The notes below the pieces were generated by a model. It did not search any database and was not told the DNA's origin. It saw nothing but the letters and a program-made list of their open reading frames with translations. A stretch of 64,000 nt of DNA, from the NCBI GenBank assembly GCA_032622095.1, contig CP136065.1:112199195-112263194 (forward strand), in the 5' to 3' direction. Origin of the DNA: Siphonodentalium dalli. Taxonomy: Eukaryota; Mollusca; Scaphopoda; Gadilida; Siphonodentaliidae. A program made the translations under genes and the position numbers. Of the stretch, positions 15,201-27,200 are shown piece after piece; within the stretch, counting starts at the first letter, position 1; each line of letters begins with the position of its first letter.

Positions 15201-18200
15201 CCCCGTGAAGTTGCTTCCCTCGTTTCGAGGTCCCAAGGAGTAGAGAACGAAAGTCGATATATAGGGTTCCTCTAATTGGCGTAATTAGCACTCGGAGCGA
15301 TAGTCACACCACACAAGACGCGGGTTGGGGCTACCCATCGAACCCGTAGCTCCCACGAGTTGCTTCCCCTAGGACACTGACGCTTGCCGATATATCGTGT
15401 TCCTCTAATTGGCGTAATTAGCACTCAGGGCGATAGTCACACCAAACAGGGTGCGGGTTGGGGCTACCCATCGAACCCATTAGTCACAGTTGGTGCGCTC
15501 CCTGGACTATCGAACGGGACGTCAATCTGCTTCCTCGGGTCGACTGTTGGCGGTTGGCGTGCCCAGGACGGCTGTGATTCAGCTCTACTAACACTCGACA
15601 CACGCCGTCCATCGCTACAAGTTGTTATCTCGGGGTCAGCGCGGCTGAGGGATACACTCTGACCATGCTCTCCGGTGCCTTATGATAATAGTGTGTGGGA
15701 ATTTGGGCTAAAATTACTAGTAGAATGGCCATTTTACTTTCTCTCAATTCAAATTAGGAGACATTTTCTCTAAAAAATTATTACGTTTACGCTATTATTT
15801 GGCACCTGAAAGTTTATCCTCCATGCCTTCTGCCCCAGCTGGGCTTGGAATGGGATCACAGTTCACAGGCTTGTTTCCTCCTTATTATAAGCCACCACTT
15901 CCGGGGGCTTGGCAGACAGGTTACTGGCCACATTCTGGCCAACAGCTGCCAGTAACTTCGGGTTTGATTTTAAATGAAAACCAAAGATCGTATTCCCTGA
16001 CGCCATTATAGCAGGAAGCTTGCTTGGGAACTGGTACCTACTAACCTCCCATCGCCAGTTCGGTCGGTTGGATATCGGGATCGGTCGAGCTGCTGCTCCA
16101 TCCCCGAGATGTACAGGCTCTGGACATTCTTCCAGGGTCCCCAATGACCAGACCTCACATGCAATTAGAAATGAAGCTTGTCGTGGTGTATTGTGCTGTT
16201 AACACCCCATCGCCGGCTTCGACCGATGGAGATCGGGATCAGATCGAGCAGTCGCTCCAGCACGAGGTGAAAGGGCTTTCGACATTCCTTTCGGGTCACC
16301 TTTACATGCGCTTACGAGGGAGCTCAGTTAGTTGTTCAGTGTTCTCTGATGCAGCCAAGCGCAGGAAGAAAATTAATGTCGAATTTTGATTAGCAAATAA
16401 CCTCAGATTGACATGATTTGATAGCATTGTTCTACAATCATTTACAATTTAACAGAACATCAGAGTTTCGAGGGTTCCAAGGAAGAGATAGAAACCTTTA
16501 CGACCAGGACACTGTCACTTGTCGATGTATAGTGTTCCTCCCTTCATTGGCGTAATTAGCGCTCAGGACGATAGTCCCACCAAACAGGTCGCGGGTTGGG
16601 GCTACCCATCGAACCCATTGGCCGCATTTGGTGGGCTTTCTGGACTATCGACAGGGACTCCAAGTCGGATACTAGGAGACGACGGTTGGCGTACCCTGGG
16701 ACAGTCAAATGAGGAAATAGGATCCAAGTTGCATGGCTTTTGTTCGCATTTGGGTAGCAACTTGCCCTGCGATGCCGGTCAATTTGTACCCTGCCCTAAC
16801 GTCGTCAGAGCTGGGTGGTTATGCCATCGGACTGCACACTTGGCGACCTGGGTTCGACCATCCTGAGAGGTATTCAACCATTTTACTGTTCTCGGTTTGG
16901 GATGTGTTCAACTTCTTGCTTTATAAGTTGTTGCTTCTTTCCATGTTCCATCCAGCTCTTTCGTGGTCACGGGCTTTGCTGGAGAATGTCTATAGTCATT
17001 CATATCACTAGATTAGTATATGACTCTCGCCCTTTCATTTTCCTGACTTTTAAGACGTGTTCTGGACTGGTTCGGGTGCTCGAAAGGGTAAATATTTACA
17101 TCTCGGTGCAAGAATCAGAGATAAACAAGCATACATGCTTTATGTCCGACCTCGCTGTGTTTCCGTAATAGATACGAATGACATTGGGTGCGTTGGAACT
17201 GTGGATTAACTGAGTCGGATTAATTATTCGTTTCTGTTTGCTCATCCGTTTCATCTCACTTTAATAAGGATACCACCTACAGGTATGGTTGCCCAATAAC
17301 CAGATATAGGGTTTATCCTCTCAATATGGTTGTATATTTTAGGTGGGTGCATTTGCATATCTTTTGTCTTCAGGTTGCTTTCAGTTCTAACTCAACATGG
17401 ATTTCACTTTTGTTGTCCAGTCATACATAGATGAGTCCATTATCCATGATTCGACATATGCTCAATTTCAGAACGCTGTTGACATGAGGTCTAGTTCAGC
17501 ACCCCGCCCGGGCTTAATGGGTAACACGGCGTATTAGCGTGGAAAAGAAGAACGAAATGGCTTCTGTGATATTGGCCTTTGCGTCTAATACGTCATTCTT
17601 CTTATGGGCTCGGTTGTCGGTACATAATGGTTTTGTTTTCCCTGATAGTGCTTGATTCGCCTAGTGCTCATTTAATATACTAAGCCAGGTCCTTTGCTGA
17701 CCTCAGCGATTGCCAATGCAGGATAATGTTGCACCTAAGGGGCAGCATTTGAATCGTGTTGGGCACACTTCATAAAGCCGGATGAAGATTCTTGCCGGAT
17801 GCTTCTCCTGCGTGCGAGATTCACTAGCATGGGGTGTCGGATGCCAGATCATATGATCCGCCCTCATGATTCGCACTTCGGGCGATGGTTGTCTCCGGAA
17901 CAGGGTCCCATTGGAGGGGCACCCCATCCGTCCCAGAAGGGATACCTTGCGCCATCGACTCGTCGGGGACCAGTCAGCAGAGCTCGAACAGTTTGGGCGC
18001 GGTGGCCCTTGGTCTGCTTTTCATTACCTACCTGCCGTCGGTTTCCGCTGGTTTTGGGCTTGTGCCACAATCCTGATGCATCGTCAGTACAATTTTTGTT
18101 TTTGTGGATTTCCAACTTAATGACATTGGAATTTCGGTTCCTGGCTGCCTTTCTGTCGTGGATTCAGTAGCCTGTGATTGGTCAGTTGGGTTTAACTGTG

Positions 18201-21200
18201 GTTGTGGGCATTTCCACATTTGGGAACGTCATCAGGGGAAAATGCCATGGCTTATTGCATATCAGTCGGTGATATCTCGAACTCCAGGCTTCAAACTAAG
18301 TTTTCTGCTGTGAAACTCCAATTCTGAGCCCTGTTCTTCATACGGCCTGAGCCTTGCAACGTATGTCCGTGTAATACCCATTCGCTCCCGGTCAGACTAT
18401 TGGTCAATGATACCTCCTCCTTATCGACAATGGCATGTCACCAATTAGTTGGTGTCGGGCCCTTTTTTTGGAGCTTGCAGCTGTTTTTTCATTGGGCTCT
18501 CATCGTGTACTGGGACACGGCCCAACCCACTCAAGATTTGGTTTTGGGGGTTGGTTCTATTGTTTTTAAGGGGGGGTCTTTAAAACTTGCGGCTTTAGCT
18601 GCCTGGGTTAGCCTGTTAGGTGCGTTATTAGTATTCAGCCATCCCTGGGTTTATAATACCCGGCTGGGGATTTCTTGTCAACGGGTATTTTTCTATGTCC
18701 ATTTCCTTAGAACATGGATGCTTCTCCCCTTTCGGGGGGGGGGGGGGGGGGGGGGGGGGTGTTACCTGTACCTTTCCCGGCAAGTACATGGCTGATACAT
18801 TATTAGCCCTAAGTTCCGATGCGAATGTCGTCTCCGTCTCCATGTCTTCTGAAGCTATTTACTTTACTTGCAGGTGTCTTAAACTCTTAAGTGGCCACTT
18901 TTTGTTCGTTTGAGCTTGCTGACAGGTATAGTTTTAGGATGTAATTTTACATTGGCTTATAGTCCTATTGTGCATGTGTATATATATATATATGTATATA
19001 CATATATATCTATATGTCTGTGCATGTATATGTGTATATTGTAGGTTATCAGGTCAATCCAGTTCTTTGATTCAGATGCATATCGGTGTTTTTGTTTCCT
19101 CGTGGCCTCCACCTGTTAGAAAATTCTATTCTTTACCATATAGTTCAGTGGGCAAGATACCTTTGACGGAGATACAATATTTTCCAAAATAAGTAAAATA
19201 TATATCTCCTAGAAGTATCTTGCCCACTGAACGCTGAGCTCCCTCCCAGGGTTTCGCACCCACCCCGCTCACGAGGAATGTCCTACTGGGGATAAACAAT
19301 ATGGCGAATACTTCACTACGTGTCAGAAATCACGTGATTACACGGGTCATGAACATGACAGAGGATATGTACCATAGAATTTTCGTACCGTTTTTTCAAC
19401 TCAGAGAGTTAACCCCTCCTACTTGGGATAATATACCATATAGTTCAGTGGGCAAGATACTTCTAGGAGATATATATTTTACTTATTTTGGAAAATATTG
19501 TTTCCGTAACATTACGTCACAGAGGACACACCATTATTTTTGCTGCTGTTTATACATTTTCAAATAATAAATATTGGTATGTCATTACTTATTTCATTCC
19601 TGGGCTCAAATTTTAATGAATTACTTTAAAAACGTATCCAGATCTTCCCAGATGCAAGGAAATGAGGGTTTCTGGATATTAAATTTAAATAATCACCTAT
19701 GGCAAGCTGAACCATGGTCGGCCAGTCATATCCAATGGACCCAATATTGTTACCCCAGCAGACACCATGTGGAAGGGTTTAAAACAACTCATGCAATTAT
19801 ATCAAAACAATGATAATTAGCAGGTATTTCTTTTTTCCACCTTTGAACCGCATGTGCATTTCATAATTGAAGTTTTTGTCATGTATCGAATTATGTTTCT
19901 GCTTCAGGTAAAAACAAAAGACTTGGGCTGACAGGAAGACCAAATAGTGATGTTGGTCTCCTAGCAACAAGTAAACTGTACACACTTGGTGACCAGATTA
20001 TGGCATTTGTTCCTCAGGTATGTCACATAACATGCTCCATTTTTAGTAGATTGTATAATTTATTGTATAATAAACCTATGTATTGCTATTCCATGCAAAA
20101 CACATAATGCCATAAGAAGTGATCATAATGATTAAACTTCTGTGATTTCAATTGGGTTGAAATTTACCCAAAGTGTCAACAAGACACATTTGAGGAAGGC
20201 TTTTTAGTTAGTTATGTCAAATGTGAAAAGAAATAATGATGATATTTTGGTACACCTCACAACAAGTAAATCTGATTATGAATAGTGTGTCAACAAAAAT
20301 TTCAATTGTGTCTTCATGGGGGAAAAAAGTAAATAATAAATTCTGCAAAAAGATAGATATTATTATCGAGACACGAATATTATAAGTTTAGGCTCTGTGA
20401 TAAAACTTCATAAAACAAGACTTTTCTTTGGAAAAAAAAACTTACATTCATTTTACTAATAAATTATATTAATTACTTGTTCTAAAAACATATTTTTAAG
20501 GATTTATAGATAAGGCCAGAATTTTTTTTTTAAATCTGTGTTCTCAGGCACCTCTCTCGTCACTGAATTTTCTTTTAAAATGCCTAGTCAAACATTTTTT
20601 TCCCGATATTTTCTATTAGAATTATTGGATTTTATCATTGTTTTTGTTTCTGGAGCATATTTTCTAGATTTTGAGAAAAAATAACAATAAATAGCCTTCC
20701 TCCCTCATCTCAAAATTGAGATCTAATTGCCTGAGAACACAGATATTTTATTTTAATGGCCTAAGTAAATGTCTATTGTCATTGAAGAATTGATAGGACA
20801 TGTTTTTCTTTAATTATGTATTTATGTCTAAAGCATGAACTTAGTGTTTAGCTTCAAGATTTCTTTGTGTCTATAACTTGGAATGAATTTAAAATGGACA
20901 AATGTTTATTCATTATTCAAGGCAAGGCATAAAAATACACACTAGAACCAACCAAATTCTCATATCTGTGTCATCACCTTTTCATTATAAACTTTGGATT
21001 GAAAACTATTCTTACGTTTTTCATGGGCATCAAAATTATTACTATGAATACTTGGTGATAGTTTTGAGTTATAACATCCCCCTAAGGTTTTATCCAGTTT
21101 GTTTTTAAATTCGCTATAGCATGCTTAAGCATACCCAAAAAAGGGCCGATTTTACAGAGCGTAAATTAGGGCCGATGAGATCGGCCCCTGGCACTGAAAG

Positions 21201-24200
21201 GGTTAAATAATACATGTAGATTGCATTTGCCTTGATGCATGAAAAAGATGTTAGATTACTGTCCTATTGAACAGTTATTTGTGATTTGTTCTAATTGGTC
21301 ACAAACTACTCCATATTGAAGTGCTCAATCTAACATAATTATTTCCTGTCCTTTTCTTTATTTCTGTCTACAAGAACTTCTTCTAACACCATTTTCTGGG
21401 CAATGACAATTCTAAGATGTTAAAAAAAAAATTGAATTTGCTCCAATATTGTTTTACTTTAATAACTCTTTAAATAACCACAAGAGATTCCAAAAGAGCT
21501 AAATCAACCCTTGATTGAGTGAGACATTTGGGATTTATTTCCCAAATTGAGACCTGGAATATCTCGGATCATCTGAGGACCACCAGAAATGCATAATAAT
21601 GCTATTATGCACCTATTTGGTCTACGGTGTTATTATAAAAAGGCCCAATAAGAACCTTACATCATAGAACATATTTATCTAAGTTGTAACAGCATTTATG
21701 CAAAAGCCATTTTAAATGTAAATTAGATATAATAATTATGCAAATTAGTCAAACAGTTTGCAATTGTTACGAAAGGTTGAGGTTTATAAATGGAGGGTTG
21801 TCAGGAGACTACTAGAGAGTGGTGAGTAGATAAGGCGATATTAAATAATATAAAAACTGTTATTTTTGGGGAAAAATAATCACAGTTAATGATTTTATCA
21901 GAGTTTTTTCCACCAATGTAACATAACCAATATCATTAAGCTGGAGGCTCCTATTTGCAGTGGGATACTATGTAGTTAGCGGTTTTAAGACTGTTGTAGA
22001 CATGGCATGGAAGTATGTCAAGAAGTAGGTCGTCAGACCACAATGTGTGCCATTTGGAAAAGCTCGGCAAGTTTCATAGTTTGGAGCTCAAAAGTCAAGA
22101 AGTCTATAATTTATGACCATGTGACATCCCTCACCCTCCCCTCATCATAACCCCAACAATCGTGATCATGTGCTTGAGGTCTCTATGCACACACAGTTTC
22201 ATTTTATCTTTATTCTGCCACAGCAAGTAAGCAGGGAGATCACATGCTTTGATGTCTCATATTGTCACATGGTAAGATTGGCAATTAACTGCCTCCATGT
22301 CTTGCTTCATGAGCCGTGACTGAGTGGTGTCTTAATTACCTTCTAAGTGGTTGTGTTGCAGGGCTGTTAAGTTTCACAGATTGTCCGTGAGACTCCCGAA
22401 TTGCCACGGCAATTCTGAAAATACAGATAAACCCCAATTTCTCACGGATTCAGCAAAACTCTGCATTCAAAATAAAAAAAAACAATGTTTTTTTATTTTT
22501 CGAATTTGTGCATTTGCGGTGAAATCCCCAAATGGCAGGGATTTCCTTATTTCCAGTACATGTACCATAAATACCCACACACAAACATTCACAGAATGTA
22601 CCATCGGTAACTTTTGATGTTCCCTCTTATTGAAGACTGATCAGTGGTGAACTGTGACTGATATTAATTGATTTTCACACTCTGGTGAAGCCACACGTAT
22701 AAAGGGTGTTGATATAGTATACAATACGTGAAGGGAATTGCACAATGCGTTCCGACCATCCTACCCGGCCTTCGGCCGGAAACGACTAATCAACAATGCG
22801 TATAATCACAAGTGTGCAGTTATATTGTAAGGCCCCATTGATGAACATTTCTAAGTAATGGATTAGTGGTATGCATTGCGAATGGAATGTGTCCTTTTCG
22901 TTTGCGGGTAAAACTAAGATGGGTCATTTTGTACTTTCGGTTTCACACATACATATCCGGTTGTAACCTGTGTAACTCGGGTTCCTTTTTACTTATTTTA
23001 AACAAAGTTTCTGCTTCTTAAAATTTGTTAATAAATGCTGGAATGTGTGCATTTCTTTTGGGGGTTAAACCGTAAGACGAGTCTATTTTGTAGTTTGTTA
23101 CAATTGTGTGCTTTTGGTTTCGTGCATATACGGCTGTATCCGTTGGAATTCTGAGTATTTTTACTTAGTTTATAGAAGCTTCTTTCTCTTTAATAAATGG
23201 TGGTTTCTCCCACTCACAGCAGCTCTATTACAATTACCAACAGGACATTCATTACCATTTTGTTTAGGTCTATATATTTATATAAAATAAACACAAAAAG
23301 AAACTCATAAAAACTATGTAATCTTCATCATAAAAATGAGTTTTGGAACATGAACATATTTGGGCATACCTCCCGCAAAAAATCTCCCGGATTGACATTT
23401 TCACATCTTAACAGGTCTGTTGCGTAGTCACCAAGTATGGGCCCAGACCCAGTGAGGGAACTTTGCACTTAGAGTAATTCTTAGTTCCCTACCTATTTGT
23501 ATCGGAACGTTAACTGCAAATACCTGTGTAAATATTACCCTTACAGGTGACAAGGTGATTTGCACCCCTCCATGTGACACACCCTCAGCCAAATCAGAAA
23601 AGAAGAAATAATGGGACTAACTATAACAATTGACATTATTCTATTGAAATTCTCACTGACTATCCCAAAGCTAGGTATCCTGACTGTGCATTGTATGTAA
23701 CTAGTTATCCAACTCTTCAATTTGCCAATATGTGTATTGTGAATTAGAAGATAAAAAATACATTTTTTTCATAGATTTATTGATTTACTGAATAGCTGTA
23801 CAGAAGCGATCTCGGCTGGAAACATCATGAATGCTGAAGGATTTATCTGAGTAACAAAACCATTGATAATGATCTCTAATGATTTTATGCTTAGCTACGA
23901 ATTGGCACTGCCTAGTTATGGGGTCTCCTTGAGTTATAGTGTTATTACTGACAAACTAATAAACACAATTTTGCACAAATATTTTTTCAGTTTATTGACC
24001 AGAATCAGTTTTACTTGCCACTGGACATGGAGTTTCTAACTGACATGATTAAAACAGATCTTGACTACCTGTCATCTCATTGGAAGATGCTTGGACGCCC
24101 CATAATAATCATTCCAGTAACAGCAAAGATGTTAGGTGCAGCTTTAATACATTTTCTTGATTTTTTCAACAGCTTACACTCCACAGTGATTCTGAAAATG

Positions 24201-27200
24201 TGAACTTTTCACATGTCAACGTCAAAGTAACAAAGCGTATTAGAGATATTTTACTTGTGAATGAAAAGCAACACATTGATAAAAAAATTATTGTAAGACT
24301 GACATCGTAACTTGAATTTTGATTTAAATTTCGAAATATGTTTTATAAAACATTCTGACAGTTAAATATTCAATCATCTAAAAAAGTTTACACATCTAGT
24401 TGTTTTTTTCACTTTGAACACATTTCACCCATTTAAATTATGTTGAATATATTAATTAACTAGTTTATTATAACATCCAAAAACTAAAAGTATATTGAAA
24501 TGGTCGCCTTTGTGAGGTATCTCCATGGATAAATAATCTCCTAACTTGATAACCTGAGTATTTTTCAATTATATGCTGTGAAGGTTTCACTTTTCAGAAT
24601 CACTATTGATCAGTATCAGTTCAACTAAGCTTACATAGTTTAACATTAGGCTGCATGTGTTTCAATTGTGGGTTGTGTTGGGAACAAAATAACAGTTCCC
24701 GTCATGGAAGGGTTAAGAATATAAGAATTACTGTTGCATAATGCTGATCATTCTCCACATAGGTTTTTTGTCCTGCCTCGGCCAGCCTAGACGGTTTCTG
24801 ATGTGTATACTTATTTGATGTGACTGTTAGTGTCAATCATTTCTACTATTAGCGCGCGAGACGTCACCACATGACGCATAATTATTAATAGCTTGGGGAT
24901 GCCAACTCTCCTTAGTAATGAGATCGTATGTGGAAGTAATCAGATGATTTAACGTAATGTTTTGATCAGCTTGAGGGACATAGACTGATATATGCTTCAT
25001 GATGTAAAACTTAGTGTATACTGTGATATTTGTGGAGATATAGATGAGAAGAATTAAGACTAACAAATCTTATTTATTTAAAAAAAAAAATGCTTTTAAA
25101 AATGACAATGTAAATAAGAAATTTTTATATTTCCATATCATTTTGTAATGGAAAACAAAAATGTTATTTTGTTCCCTGTGTATTCAGTTGTTCAGTGTAA
25201 TAGTCAAAATTGGTGTGGTGTTTCAAATATCTTGTTTTGTGTGTACTGATATGTGCTTCATGTTGTACATGTATCATTAATGATAATCAGTTACACATTT
25301 ATTTTCTCAGCATTATAAAGCTATTTTTGACCTGTTACTGATATACTGTTGCTGATTCACCTAATTGCAAGGCTTGGGCCTGTCAATTACAAAAGAAATT
25401 AACAAAATTAGACAGTTTTTTTTAGCTCAACTGCTCTGTTCTTTTCAAAATAGCTTCAATGCTTGAAAGTGCATAGCACTAAATCCGGCCATTTGTGGGA
25501 CCATCTCCTTTTATACTCAACAGAATATATGCAACAATTGAATTAATTTGAGCAATGGATTTTAGTGCAAAATACACTCATGTGCTCTATGAATGATGAA
25601 AACAACATGGTAATTATAATGAAAAATGAGTAGACGACAGACACTAAAATATAATACAAATGCAGGAGGATTCCTATTCATTAGTGGAAAATGGTCAGAT
25701 AAAAGTAAAAAAATGGCCTATTATTGTCTGTGGTCATTTGTTGAACTTATTATCTGAACATTTTCTGAGGAAACTACTCATCAATGAGTACATGTATCTA
25801 GAAAAGAAAGTGTTAACCCTTTACCCAACAGAACGGCCCTGTGCCAATGCATTCTCTTATATATGCGAGTCGACCATAGGTCGCCTCACATTTATAAGAG
25901 AATGCATTGGCTTAACACATATAAAAAATGATAAAATTGTCAAAGAATGTAGAAAAATATTATAAAAATTGTTAAAAAATGTAAGAACAAATTATAAAAT
26001 TGTTAAAGAATGTAAGAAAAAATGGTAAAAAGTGTTAAAAAAAAGGCCAATGCATTCTCTTATATATGCGAGGCGACCTATGGTCGACTCGCATATATAA
26101 GAGAATGCATTGGCACAGGGCATAACTGTAACCATCACAATGTAGTCAATGAACCGGTTCCAATGATATCCATATTTGTATGGTGTTATTGAGACAGACG
26201 GAAGATAATTTAGGCTGTTGAAGCTTTATTTGGGCGTTTTTGGCCGTTTTGTTGGGTAAAGTGTTAAAACTAGACTCAGTACTATATTCTGTGCACATAA
26301 TGAGTTTCAAGCCTTGTTATATTAGTCCTTGCTTGCATGCTTGATTGCACAGTTCTTCCAAATTGGGCCATAAAAACACCTATGTTCTTCGGCAATTATT
26401 CAGCAAAATTGGATGAGGTGAGGAGGCTTTTTACTTGAAATCTGTTCACAATAATTCCTTCCATTTAAAGGGGAGTGCCTGAGTGTGCCTAATTTAATTT
26501 GTATAGTCTTTAATTTGTGGTATGATTCACAAACTTTGGAGAACGTTCAGATGGTTTTTAAAGTATGTAGTAATTGATCATTATAATGACAGAATAGTAA
26601 TACAGAAGATTTGCAGATAATTTATTTCAGCCTTTGTGCAAGCCACTAATGCTTGGTGTTAGGGCAATATAAGGTGATCACAGACAGGAACAGTCTATGG
26701 ATTCTCATCATTTGAGCTGCTTGATGAAATTATTACCTGATTCTCTCTGATGAAGTAATGGGATATAGTAAATACCTGTCAGTGATTTACCCTTTCTATA
26801 CTAAATGGATTATCCCACTCAGTTATAAAAGTATACATTGGAATGGTCTATTATTCATTTGGAGGGATTTTAAGGAAAAATAAGCAGATGACCGATAATA
26901 CAAGCACAGAAGATTCTTATTTATTGGAGGGAAATGTTTAAATAATAAGTTCAACTTATTATTGAACTTATTATATGAATATGTTCTAAGGGATAAAAAC
27001 TTGTCAATGAGTATTTAGTATAGAAAGGGTTCACCAGTTCATTTTCACAAATTTTCTCAATATTTCAAATTAAATTAAAATCACCACCACTTTCTTTTGA
27101 AAATCATCCCTCATCCATATTGTTAAATTGGCTGATATCTTCACCTAATAACCCTGCTAGTTTGAGTGGTTTTCAGACATTCCAGCATGTTTCTTATACT

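Larger units (their letters stand above)
14273..19174. mobile_element. 4.9-kb unit with perfect 41-bp terminal inverted repeats
   Basis: Positions 14273-14313 and 19134-19174 are exact reverse complements (core gtatcttgcccactgaac). The left subterminal 200 bp (14314-14475) also matches the interior of the MITE at 19173-19502. The middle is less AT-rich than the surroundings and has internal direct repeats (15241-15530 against 16500-16680). It carries a G26 run (18734-18759), a TA/TG microsatellite (18973-19040) and only short broken frames. I recognise no transposase. No clear target duplication is seen beyond the ends. Confidence 0.6.

Noticed and set aside
16519-17168. Open frames of 92-117 codons
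   Set aside because: They overlap direct repeats and a tRNA-like segment, and three frames are open over the same DNA. No recognisable domain.
17799-18170. Several overlapping open frames on both strands in the 4.9-kb unit
   Set aside because: They arise from locally higher GC with few stop codons. No motif or codon pattern was recognised, so they are not called as genes.
18968-19192. Frame starting MCMCIYIYMYIHIY
   Set aside because: It is a TA/TG microsatellite translation.
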